DNA from: Oscillospiraceae bacterium
GTDB lineage: Bacteria; Bacillota; Clostridia; Oscillospirales; Oscillospiraceae
Assembly: GCA_017540645.1 (NCBI GenBank)
Contig: JAFYAQ010000030.1
Coordinates: 1-64,000, forward strand
DNA: 64,000 nucleotides
Reading direction: 5' to 3'
In this document: piece by piece, positions 1 to 7,231 of the stretch
Numbering within the stretch: the first letter of the stretch is position 1
Layout of the letters: every line of letters starts with the position of its first letter
Position numbers and translations under genes: made by a program
Notes under the pieces: generated by a model
What the model saw: only the letters and a program-made list of their open reading frames with translations
What the model was told of the DNA's origin: nothing
Database searches by the model: none

Positions 1-573
1 CTGTGCGAGACAGGGAGGGCCTTCTCAAAGCTTGCGCTGGAAATGTTCAGCAAGCATGTTCCTTATGACCGGATGCGTTATTTTGAACTGGACAGGTCTT
101 TTGATCTGGACGCGGAACAATACGAGCGGCTGATGCTTCGGGCGCACGAGCCGGAGATCCTGCTGTCGTTTGACGCGACGCCGGGAGCTGCGGAGACCAT
201 CAACGAATGGCTTTCCTGCGGGCACGAGGTATCGATCATTACCGGCCGCCCATCCAGCGTTTATGAGCCATCCCGCAAATGGCTGGATGAGCATGGACTT
301 CAGAACGCCAGACTGTACTGTCTCAACAAATACGGAAGGGATTACTTTATCAAAAACAGCAACAGCACGCTTGAACTGGAAGACTATTACCGGATGAAGT
401 TTGATTTCGCCGTGGAGGATTCTCCAAAGGCCTTCCGATTCTTCGAGCATCTGCCGGAACTTAAGGTCCTGGTGTTTGACAGACCATGGAACAGAGAATG
501 CGCTTTCCCGAATGGAAACTATCAAAGATGCGCCGATTGGGAGAGCATTCGCAAGATCGTTGCAGGTGAGTGA
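1..573 (+). CDS. HAD-superfamily 5'-nucleotidase-like protein (5' truncated)
   Basis: The reading frame is open to the first base of the window, so the N-terminus, which should carry the nucleophile DxD motif, lies outside. The visible 190 codons contain ITGRP (HAD motif II type), a lysine-containing middle region and VEDSP (motif IV type), followed by VLVFDRPWN. This arrangement is typical of the small deoxyribonucleotidase/YqfW-like branch of the HAD superfamily, which dephosphorylates nucleotides or similar small phosphoesters in the cytoplasm. The fold assignment is based on these motifs; substrate is unknown. The gene ends in TGA at 571-573, 78 bases before the next gene on the same strand. 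Confidence 0.7.
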   Translation: MCETGRAFSKLALEMFSKHVPYDRMRYFELDRSFDLDAEQYERLMLRAHEPEILLSFDATPGAAETINEWLSCGHEVSIITGRPSSVYEPSRKWLDEHGLQNARLYCLNKYGRDYFIKNSNSTLELEDYYRMKFDFAVEDSPKAFRFFEHLPELKVLVFDRPWNRECAFPNGNYQRCADWESIRKIVAGE

Positions 574-651
574 GATAGAGACGTGCCATAAGAACTCATG
601 TTAATGGAGAAGTCACAAATGAGACTAACGTAATTTAGGAGGATATGTACG

Positions 652-1182
652 ATGAGCTTAAAGCTGATAAAGCTCTCGAAAAGATATGAGAAACAATTGG
701 GAGAAATGATCGACGAATGGAGAGCGGACCAGGAGCTCCATCATACAAACCACTCACCCTGGGCAATATTCAAAAACGATTATCATGACTTCGACTATTA
801 TCTTGAAAACCTTGAAGTGAAAGAAGCGGCGGACGGGAAGGTGCCGGACTCCGTATTCTTTCTCCTGGATACGGAGCGGAACAAGCTTCTCGGAGCGATC
901 AATATCCGACATTATCTGAACGATGATCTTCGAAAAGAAGGCGGGCATATAGGGGACGGGATCCGGCCAAGTGAACGCAGAAAAGGCTATGCCACGAAAA
1001 TGATCCGGCTGGCCTTAATGGAATGCAGAAAACTGGGCATCGATAAGGTGCTGATGACTTGTGCTAAGGATAATATCGGCTCAGCGAAATCCATCCTCCA
1101 TAATGGCGGGATCCTGGAAAACGAATTCGTCAATTCAGACGGTGAAATCGAGCAGCGTTATTGGATCACTATCTGTAATTGA
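652..1182 (+). CDS. GNAT family N-acetyltransferase
   Basis: 176-residue protein with the GNAT acetyl-CoA binding core: the segment GDGIRPSERRKGYATKM carries the R/Q-x-x-G-x-A type loop, followed by LALMECRKLGIDKVLMTC and NIGSAKSILHNGG, the conserved Asn/Ser helix of RimI/YjaB-like enzymes. It should transfer an acetyl group from acetyl-CoA to an amine; the acceptor cannot be inferred. A strong AGGAGG lies at 637-642, ten bases before the ATG, which fixes the start. It sits in the AT-richer first 5 kb with ATP-grasp and methyltransferase genes. Standalone GNATs of this type are often drug- or small-molecule-modifying, but nothing here proves that. Confidence 0.88.
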   Translation: MSLKLIKLSKRYEKQLGEMIDEWRADQELHHTNHSPWAIFKNDYHDFDYYLENLEVKEAADGKVPDSVFFLLDTERNKLLGAINIRHYLNDDLRKEGGHIGDGIRPSERRKGYATKMIRLALMECRKLGIDKVLMTCAKDNIGSAKSILHNGGILENEFVNSDGEIEQRYWITICN

Positions 1183-1225
1183 CAAATACCCGTTTAGTGA
1201 TGCCAATTCGGGCATAAAAGGCATA

Positions 1226-1255
1226 TTGAAAACAAACAACTTTTCATGATATAAT
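1226..1255 (+). promoter_or_regulatory. Sigma-A type promoter for the TupA-like gene
   Basis: TTGAAA (1226-1231), 18-base spacer, TATAAT (1250-1255). It implies a leader of about 150 bases before the coding start near 1410. That leader has an SD-like AGGAGGG near 1284-1290 not followed by a usable start, and a short palindrome CCGAGA-A-TCTCGG at 1298-1310. Confidence 0.6.
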
Positions 1256-1409
1256 GCGATAAAAATGCGAAATAGTTACCGCCAGGAGGGAGTAATTCCG
1301 AGAATCTCGGAGCATCGGTGCAGTACGGCTGTTTCAAAGCCGATAACAGCGAATCCCGGAAGCTTTTCTCAAGCCATCCTGGCTTTGTCGGCCGACCTGA
1401 GGGATGGAT

Positions 1410-2333
1410 ATGAAAATCGATGGTTCAGAATTAAAGAAAGTGCTCAAGAATAAAGCAAAGCAGTATACGCCGCGAATCATTCTCCTCTGCCGCAACTTTA
1501 TGAAAAGGGTCGGCCGGATGCCGAATTTAAAGAATCCGGAGAGATTCAGTGACAAGCTGGCGTGGTATATACTGTACTATCGAGATGAGCTGATGCGGGT
1601 CTGTACAGATAAAGCCGCGGTCAGAGATTATATGGAGTCCCTTGGAATGGGAGATCTGTTGAATATATGCTATGGCGTTTATGAACGCGCAGAGGACATC
1701 GACTGGGATTCGCTTCCGCCGAAGTTTGTAATCAAGCATACCCTTTCCGGGGAAGGCATGGGAATTATCCTGGTCTTTGATAAAAGTGCTCTGAATCTGG
1801 AAGAGATAAAGAAAACGCTGCAGAGTTGGCTCGCTGAACCTCCTATCAGAAGAGCTTCTGCCGGATTGTGGATCTTTGAAAACCAAAAGCCGCGGATCAT
1901 TATCGAGAAGCTTTTGGTTGAAAATAAAGACGATGATCTTCCGGACTATAAGTTTTTTTGCTTTAACGGGCGTGTTTTCTGTTCTTATTTTATTCGCAAC
2001 AGCACGACCAAAACCGACCGGCATGCGGGAGAGCTTGGCATCTTCGACAGAGATTTTCGTCTGCTTCCCGCTTCATGTCCGGATTGGAATCCTATTACAG
2101 AACAGCCGGAAAAGCCCAAAAACTATGAAAAAATGGTTGAAATCGCAGAAAAACTCAGCGAGCCGTTTCCCCATGTGAGAGTGGACCTCTATAATCTGGA
2201 CGGGCAGATCATTTTTGGAGAATTGACTTTCTTTTCAAATACGGGCCCGGAATTGTTCGCGCCGGATTCCTTTGATTTTGAGCTGGGAAAACCCTTTATC
2301 CTTCCGAAAAAGAATTACGGAGTCATTATTTGA
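1410..2333 (+). CDS. TupA-like ATP-grasp protein
   Basis: About 307 residues. The N-terminal part (PNLKNPERFSDKLAWY, then a helix and CTDKAAVRDYM) is the hallmark of the TupA-like ATP-grasp family (Pfam ATPgrasp_TupA), followed by FVIKHTLSGEGMGI (nucleotide-binding loop), IIEKLL and DYKFFCFNGRV, and a C-terminal VRVDLYNLDGQIIFGELTFFSNTG that supplies metal and ATP ligands. Family members are ATP-dependent carboxylate-amine ligases often encoded in cell-surface polysaccharide or polyglutamate-type clusters. Two in-frame ATGs occur at 1404 and 1410; GAGGG at 1399-1403 suits only the second. The next gene is also ATP-grasp, which suggests a shared small-molecule or envelope modification. Confidence 0.85.
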   Translation: MKIDGSELKKVLKNKAKQYTPRIILLCRNFMKRVGRMPNLKNPERFSDKLAWYILYYRDELMRVCTDKAAVRDYMESLGMGDLLNICYGVYERAEDIDWDSLPPKFVIKHTLSGEGMGIILVFDKSALNLEEIKKTLQSWLAEPPIRRASAGLWIFENQKPRIIIEKLLVENKDDDLPDYKFFCFNGRVFCSYFIRNSTTKTDRHAGELGIFDRDFRLLPASCPDWNPITEQPEKPKNYEKMVEIAEKLSEPFPHVRVDLYNLDGQIIFGELTFFSNTGPELFAPDSFDFELGKPFILPKKNYGVII

Positions 2334-2413
2334 AAACCCACTTCAAAACATCCGTATCAACAATCTCTCGATTAATGATGAAAAGACTCAGACCCTGTAA
2401 AAACGATACCGTA

Positions 2414-2441
2414 TTGAATGATTATAAATTATTATTATACT
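2414..2441 (+). promoter_or_regulatory. Promoter for the second ATP-grasp gene
   Basis: TTGAAT (2414-2419), 16-base spacer, TATACT (2436-2441), in a very AT-rich intergenic stretch 18 bases before the start codon. The short distance implies a brief 5' UTR; GGGATGGG (2445-2452) could serve as the ribosome binding site. Confidence 0.45.
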
Positions 2442-2458
2442 GCCGGGATGGGAATTAA

Positions 2459-3712
2459 ATGAAGAGAAAAAAACTGCTGTTTTTAGGTATTGATACTTCT
2501 ACGGTCGACGCGATCAAATACGCAAAAAGCAAAAACATATACACTATCGTCACCGATTTTAACTCCCCTGAAGCAAAACCGGAAAAAAAGGCAGCGGACG
2601 AGTACTGGATGATCGATGTTTCCGATTTTGAAGCATTGAAAAACCGGTGCATGGAAGAAGGTATTACCAATATTTTTGCCGGAAATCATGAGTTTTGTCT
2701 GGATCAATGCAAACGGCTCTGCGTAGAGCTGGGGTTTCCGTTTTACGCATCGGAGGCGGGGTGGAATGCGGCGCGGGACAAAGGCATCTATAAGGAAAAA
2801 TGCCGAGAGGCGGGTCTGTTGACACCGAGAAAGTATCATCTGGATCCGGATTTTTCCGAAAAGGATCTGGCAAAAATCCAATACCCGGTCATCGTCAAGC
2901 CGAGTGATTCTTATGCCCGAAAAGGCATTTCGATCGTAACAAATCAAGATGAATTATCTGCTGCCTACGAAAAAGCGCTTGCGTATTCCGACAATAAAAA
3001 GATCATCGTTGAAGAGTATATTGACGGCAATGATCTTTTTATCGGCTGCTACATTCATAATAAAAAGCTGATCCCGCTGCATGTTACCGCCAATCAATTC
3101 ATAATAGTCGACGGCCAGAAACGATTTGGCTTCGGGGATCATTTCAGCAAATACACAAACCTGGTCGATAAACAGCTCTTGTCCAAATATGAAAAGCTGA
3201 TATCCGATCTGAACTGTGAAAATGGCGCATGCATGTTTCAATGTATAAGCCGCAATGGTTTAATATACAATATCGAGTTCAGCTATCGCCTTGACGGAAT
3301 AAGGTCCTGGGAACGGATCGAGAGGTTAAGAGGAATCAATCAACTCAAGATGATGGTTGATCTGGCACTCGGAGAGAGCGTTTCCGACGATTCTTTTGTT
3401 GTGAATGAGTCGCGGGAAATGTGTCTTGGTTACGTTATTTGGTCATTACCGGGCAAGATATCAAAGATCGACGGGAAGAAGGAGCTTTATTCAAGAGACG
3501 ATCTGATCGTGCTGGTTGATCGTTTTCAGGAGGGCGATTCCGTATTAGATGTATTTGATATGAGATCGATCGCTTTTATCATTGAAGTATTTGGAATGAC
3601 ATCGGAAGAGATCAGGGAAAAAATCATCGGAATTCATAAGACTCTGCACTTTTATGATGAAAATATGCATGAGATGCTGATGCACAGAGTGCCTGATTAC
3701 GAAAACTGGTAA
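2459..3712 (+). CDS. ATP-grasp domain ligase (carbamoyl-phosphate-synthase-like fold)
   Basis: 417-residue protein. A pre-ATP-grasp Rossmann-like domain comes first (KKLLFLGIDTSTVDAIKYAK, then IYTIVTDFNSPEA). The ATP-grasp core is YPVIVKPSDSYARKGISIV (phosphate-binding loop), KKIIVEEYIDGNDLFIGC (adenine hinge and metal region) and YNIEFSYRLDGI (C-terminal metal-ligand strand). This order matches the ATP-grasp_4 type ligases used for amino-acid or peptide conjugation and in CPSase/PurK relatives. It likely activates a carboxylate as acylphosphate and joins it to an amine. It lies 125 bases after the TupA-like gene with its own promoter. No further substrate hint is visible. Confidence 0.82.
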   Translation: MKRKKLLFLGIDTSTVDAIKYAKSKNIYTIVTDFNSPEAKPEKKAADEYWMIDVSDFEALKNRCMEEGITNIFAGNHEFCLDQCKRLCVELGFPFYASEAGWNAARDKGIYKEKCREAGLLTPRKYHLDPDFSEKDLAKIQYPVIVKPSDSYARKGISIVTNQDELSAAYEKALAYSDNKKIIVEEYIDGNDLFIGCYIHNKKLIPLHVTANQFIIVDGQKRFGFGDHFSKYTNLVDKQLLSKYEKLISDLNCENGACMFQCISRNGLIYNIEFSYRLDGIRSWERIERLRGINQLKMMVDLALGESVSDDSFVVNESREMCLGYVIWSLPGKISKIDGKKELYSRDDLIVLVDRFQEGDSVLDVFDMRSIAFIIEVFGMTSEEIREKIIGIHKTLHFYDENMHEMLMHRVPDYENW

Positions 3713-3794
3713 CCCCGTCCTGCGGGCGTTTGCCCGGCGGGCCGGCCAAGGAGCATGATAAGCCGCAATATTGCTGTAAATAAAACCTCTGCGA

Positions 3795-3830
3795 TAAAAA
3801 ATGGAAGCCAGTATGATTACTGACTTCCAT
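3795..3830 (-). terminator. Terminator-like hairpin on the minus strand
   Basis: Arms 3801-3813 and 3818-3830 pair over 13 bases with one mismatch and a 4-base loop; on the minus strand the stem is followed by TTTTTATCGC. On the plus strand no T-run follows. No recognised minus-strand gene precedes it. Confidence 0.45.
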
Positions 3831-4183
3831 ATTCTTGCGGAAATGCAGCCAGAGACCCTATCCTGCATTTCGTACTTATCGCATTCCCTGTTTTGGTGTC
3901 TTTCGTCCAATCGGACGTAAACAGATGCTTCTCATGGGGTAATAAAGGTGCTGATGTTCGCCGGGATCCCTGCGCCGTGCACCAATGGATAAATTGACTT
4001 GGATTACCAAACAAATTATAGTCCCGATCATCCGTATTCACAAGTTTATGCATGCCTTCTCTTCCGACTTTATTCCGGAAAAAAGCGCAGGAGAACTTGC
4101 TTTTTCGGGAAGGAACGCATCGTGCCGGATCGCCGTGTGTGTTTGGGCCTGTGTTCTGTTTCGCCGGTTTCATCCAGTCGAAA

Positions 4184-4209
4184 CGGTATGCTGCTTGTGC
4201 CGACAAAAG
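4184..4209 (+). repeat. 26-bp repeat, copy 1
   Basis: Matches 5151-5176 at 25 of 26 positions (core CGGTATGCTGCTTGTGCCG followed by ACAAAAG versus CCAAAAG). The two copies are in the same orientation and bracket the methyltransferase gene. Confidence 0.7.
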
Positions 4210-4304
4210 CCGGATTATTTCTCAGTACCGTATGATCCAATGGATGACGCTTAACGAAAACAAGGGAGAGAAAATGGTATACGAGGATTTGCGAGGGACC
4301 TGAT

Positions 4305-5096
4305 ATGAGTACCAGAAAAGAAATCGTAAGCAGCTTTTACAGCCAGTATGACGAAGATGGGCGTACCACAAGATCGCGGCACGGTCAGCTGGAATACTAC
4401 ACTACAATGACCTATATCCATCGTTATGCCGCCGAGAAGTCAAAGATCCTGGAGGTTGGCGCCGGAACGGGAAAATACTCCATCGCACTTGCACGTGAAG
4501 GCATGGATGTGACAGCTGTCGAACTTGTTGAAAGCAATCTCGCTGTTCTCAGAGAAAAGAGCAAAGGAATAACAAACATCCGATCATTTCAGGGAGATGC
4601 AACGGATCTGAGCCGGTTTTCCGATAACTCTTTTGATGTGACGCTGCTCTTTGGCCCCATGTATCACCTGTTTGAAGCAGATGAAGTGAATCGCGCGATC
4701 GATGAGGCGATTCGGGTCACAAAGCCCGGCGGCGTAATCCTGTTTGCCTTCATCTCTGTGTTTGCCATTATGTATTCAAACTATTTCTACGGTAACTGGG
4801 CTGACGGACAGGAAGAGAACTTTACGAAAGATTATCAGGTAAGGCATTTTAAAGAACAGCTCTTTACCGGATATGATATTACAGAGTTTGAGGGACTGTT
4901 TCGCAAGAAACCGGTCGAATGGATAACGACGGCAGGTGTGGACGGGCTGATAGAGCCAATCGAGAAGAGACCCGACTTTTCCATGACGGATGCGGAATTC
5001 AAAGCTCTTGCCGGATGGTATCTGCATTTTTCCGAAAAGAGAGAATTATTGGGAAACACAAATCATCTTCTGTATATCTGCCGTAAAAACGCGTAG
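4305..5096 (+). CDS. Class I SAM-dependent methyltransferase
   Basis: 263 residues. Motif I is ILEVGAGTGKYSIALA, the acidic residue ending the second strand is in VTAVELVESNL, motif II is FQGDATDLSRFSDNSFDVTLLFGPMYHL and post-II is RVTKPGGVILFAF. It therefore binds S-adenosylmethionine in a Rossmann-like fold; the acceptor is unknown. GAGGG at 4293-4297 lies just before the start. A nine-codon open frame (4274-4303) with its own SD-like AAGGGAGAG ends one base before this ATG and could couple translation. The gene is flanked by the 26-base repeat and belongs to the AT-richer part of the window. Confidence 0.87.
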   Translation: MSTRKEIVSSFYSQYDEDGRTTRSRHGQLEYYTTMTYIHRYAAEKSKILEVGAGTGKYSIALAREGMDVTAVELVESNLAVLREKSKGITNIRSFQGDATDLSRFSDNSFDVTLLFGPMYHLFEADEVNRAIDEAIRVTKPGGVILFAFISVFAIMYSNYFYGNWADGQEENFTKDYQVRHFKEQLFTGYDITEFEGLFRKKPVEWITTAGVDGLIEPIEKRPDFSMTDAEFKALAGWYLHFSEKRELLGNTNHLLYICRKNA

Positions 5097-5119
5097 GGCA
5101 TCATCCTATCTCGCTCATC

Positions 5120-5176
5120 AATTTGCCTCCATTTCGGCAAATCCCTGAGGCGGTATGCTGCTTGTGCCGCCAAAAG
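5120..5176 (+). repeat. Short hairpin followed by 26-bp repeat, copy 2
   Basis: A perfect 7-base inverted repeat (ATTTGCC/GGCAAAT, 5120-5142) is followed at 5151-5176 by the second copy of the repeat seen at 4184-4209. Copy 1 is also preceded by a small GTTTC/GAAAC hairpin of different sequence, so the unit may be hairpin plus conserved tail. Confidence 0.6.
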
Positions 5177-5243
5177 AAAGACTCCTTCGTTCCTCGGGAA
5201 CCAAAGATTCATGTTTTGCAGAATTGGATGAAGGGAGCAACGT

Positions 5244-5825
5244 ATGTGCTGCCGATACTATTATTCCGATTACGATGAGATTGACGAAGAGGAAATGCTG
5301 CATGTCATCCATCAAAGGATGGAACAGCGTTATCCGGGGGAATATAAGACCGGGGAGATTTTCCCCGGCGACAGTGTCCCCGCCGTCATCGACCGGCGCG
5401 GCAAGCTGTTTGCCGTTCCCGCTACCTTCGGTATTCCCGGCTTTCACGGTAAAAAGCTGCTTCTCAACGCCCGCTCGGAAACGGCGGCGGTGAAAAAGAC
5501 CTTTGCCGACAGTCTGCGGGAGCGGCGTGTGATCCTCCCGGCCGCCGGCTTTTTTGAGTGGAGCCACGACGGGAAGAAAAGCAAATATTACTTCACGGTG
5601 GATTCCATGCCTACAATCTACCTGTGTGGGATCTATCAGTTGATGGAGGGGAAGCCGCGCTTTGTGATCCTCACCCGCGCAGCCAATGAATCCATGAGCC
5701 GGATCCATGACCGGATGCCGGTCATCGTGGGAGAGAACAGCGTCCGGGCGTATCTGACAGATCGGGACGCGGCGATGGAGATCCTGGCCGCTTCCGCCCC
5801 CATGCTCACCCGACGGGAGGTATAG
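5244..5825 (+). CDS. SRAP domain protein (YedK/HMCES family)
   Basis: 193 residues with every hallmark of the SOS-response-associated peptidase family: Cys2 directly after the initiator Met (MCCRY), NARSET with Asn75, FFEW with Glu105 and HDRMPV with His155. In this family Cys2 forms a thiazolidine DNA-protein crosslink with abasic sites in single-stranded DNA, shielding them. Asn75 and Glu105 fall at the same numbers as in E. coli YedK. Met removal is required to free Cys2, so the ATG at 5244 is the right start. A strong hairpin terminator follows at 5883-5917. This gene marks the return to GC-rich sequence. Confidence 0.95.
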   Translation: MCCRYYYSDYDEIDEEEMLHVIHQRMEQRYPGEYKTGEIFPGDSVPAVIDRRGKLFAVPATFGIPGFHGKKLLLNARSETAAVKKTFADSLRERRVILPAAGFFEWSHDGKKSKYYFTVDSMPTIYLCGIYQLMEGKPRFVILTRAANESMSRIHDRMPVIVGENSVRAYLTDRDAAMEILAASAPMLTRREV

Positions 5826-5882
5826 AAAAGGGATCGTTTCCCGGGGGGAATATCCGGGATACTGCTTACAATCGACAAAAGC

Positions 5883-5917
5883 AGGACAGCGGCAAACTGC
5901 CGCTGTCCTTTTGTTTT
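5883..5917 (+). terminator. Bidirectional intrinsic terminator between SRAP gene and yebC
   Basis: Perfect 12-base stem (5883-5894 with 5898-5909), 3-base loop, then TTTTGTTTT on the plus strand. The minus strand also has a T-containing tail (GCTTTTG), so it can end both convergent genes. Confidence 0.85.
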
Positions 5918-5925
5918 ATGATAGT

Positions 5926-6663
5926 TCAGGCTTCGCCGTTGTCCCAGTTGTGCCAGACGTTCTGCACATCGTCGTTGTCCTCGAACATCTCCAGCATCTT
6001 CTCCATGTTCTTGATGTCGCCCTCGGAAGTCAGGGAAATATAGGACTGGGGCACCATCTCCACCTGGGCGGAGAGCAGGTGATACTTCTCGCTGAGAGCC
6101 TCGGATACGGCGGCCACATCATCGGGCGCGGTGTAGGCGGTGATGATCTCGTCCTCCATCTCCATGTCGTCGCCGCCGGCCTCCAGAACAGCCTCCAGCA
6201 CGGACTCCTCGTCCAGGTCCCCGTCCTCGTTGTCGATGACGATGACGCCCTTCCGATCGAAGGACCAGGACACGCAGTTGGCGGGGCCCAGGTTTCCGCC
6301 GTATTTATCAAAGTAGTGGCGGACATCGGAGGCGGTACGCTTCCGGTTGTCGGTCATGGCGTCCACAATTACAGCCACGCCGGAGGGGCCATAGCCTTCA
6401 TATGTGACGCGCTCATAGTTGTCGGTGGAGCCGCTGCCCAGGGCCTTGTCGATGGTGCGCTTGATGTTGTCGTTGGGCATGTTGGCCGCTTTGGCCTTGG
6501 CGATCACCGCCGCCAGCTTGGAGTTGCTGCGGGGATCTCCGCCGCCGCCTTCCTTGACCGCCACGATCATCTCACGGGCGATCTTGGTGAACGCCTGGGC
6601 GCGTTTGGCGTCCGCGGCGCCCTTGGTCTTTTGTATGTTATGCCATTTGGAATGTCCGGACAT
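5926..6663 (-). CDS. yebC: YebC/PmpR family protein
   Basis: 245 residues beginning MSGHSKWHNIQKTKGAADAK, the invariant N-terminus of the YebC/TACO1 family, with TYEGYGPSGVAVIVDAMTDN and FDRKGVI in the middle. Members were first described as DNA-binding regulators; work on YebC-type proteins and mitochondrial TACO1 also links them to translation of difficult (for example proline-rich) sequences. Full length for the family. GGGGGA lies about ten bases before the start. It is convergent with the SRAP gene and shares its terminator. Confidence 0.95.
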   Translation of the reverse strand: MSGHSKWHNIQKTKGAADAKRAQAFTKIAREMIVAVKEGGGGDPRSNSKLAAVIAKAKAANMPNDNIKRTIDKALGSGSTDNYERVTYEGYGPSGVAVIVDAMTDNRKRTASDVRHYFDKYGGNLGPANCVSWSFDRKGVIVIDNEDGDLDEESVLEAVLEAGGDDMEMEDEIITAYTAPDDVAAVSEALSEKYHLLSAQVEMVPQSYISLTSEGDIKNMEKMLEMFEDNDDVQNVWHNWDNGEA

Positions 6664-6757
6664 ACTGTTTTTCCCCCAATTTTAAATTCAATGAACAGAT
6701 TATATCACCGGCAAGCGTGAATGGCAAGGTTAAACCTTCCATCCCTTCCCTGTTTTC

Positions 6758-7102
6758 TCAAAAATTACCGCCGTTCCAGCCCCAGTTTCCCGTGGTCTGA
6801 TAGGCAACATAGATGTGATCCGGCTCGATCCCCAGGGTTTCGGAGAAAATGCGGGTGATCTCTCCGGTCATTTTATCAAAGGCTGCGGCATTCTCCCCGC
6901 CGTAGAGCAAGACCTCTACAAAAGCGCAGGGCCGGGCGTTGTCGCCCCGGAAATACATATGCTGATCCCCTTCAAAAGCGGTCATCAGCCACTGCTCCGA
7001 CTTGCCGGGGATGATACGTATGGCTTTTCCCAATTCGGTTTTCAGGGTCTTTTCCTCCCTTTCCCCCAGAGAGGTGCTGACCTTGGCATGAATATAAGGC
7101 AT
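6758..7102 (-). CDS. Tautomerase/MIF superfamily protein
   Basis: 114 residues starting MPYIHAKVS. Pro2, exposed after Met removal, is the catalytic base of the macrophage migration inhibitory factor/tautomerase superfamily; Lys33-equivalent context (IPGKSEQWLM) and the C-terminal DHIYVAY...NWGWNGGNF match the MIF branch. Likely a cytoplasmic keto-enol tautomerase, natural substrate unknown. AGGAGA lies nine bases before the ATG. The reverse strand stays open far upstream into the neighbouring dipeptidase gene, but only this C-terminal part is a recognised protein. Confidence 0.9.
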   Translation of the reverse strand: MPYIHAKVSTSLGEREEKTLKTELGKAIRIIPGKSEQWLMTAFEGDQHMYFRGDNARPCAFVEVLLYGGENAAAFDKMTGEITRIFSETLGIEPDHIYVAYQTTGNWGWNGGNF

Positions 7103-7231
7103 AGTAAAAAATCTCCTTTGTTGTTTTTTATTCATTATATCACGCCCGTAAAAAAAAGAAAGGCTTTGCTGTGGCTTTTCCCGCCTCCCCATGGTATACT
7201 GCTGGAGAAAATGCTTCAAGGAGGTATCCCC

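Larger units (their letters stand above)
3713..4304 (+). other. About 590 bp without a convincing gene
   Basis: Several short overlapping open frames exist on both strands (up to 129 codons on the minus strand, 3817-4206), but none has a clear ribosome binding site, recognisable motif or clostridial-looking composition. The region contains GC-rich palindromic sequence at 3718-3755, a minus-strand terminator-like hairpin at 3795-3830, and the first copy of a 26-base repeat at 4184-4209. It may be gene debris or a structured intergenic element. Confidence 0.5.

Noticed and set aside
1265..1453. A 62-codon frame before the TupA-like gene
   Set aside because: No ribosome site, atypical composition, and it overlaps the start of a well-supported gene in another frame.
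5151..5493. A frame beginning MLLVPPKERLL before the SRAP gene
   Set aside because: It overlaps the SRAP gene out of frame and starts inside the dispersed 26-bp repeat, so it is a repeat-derived artefact.
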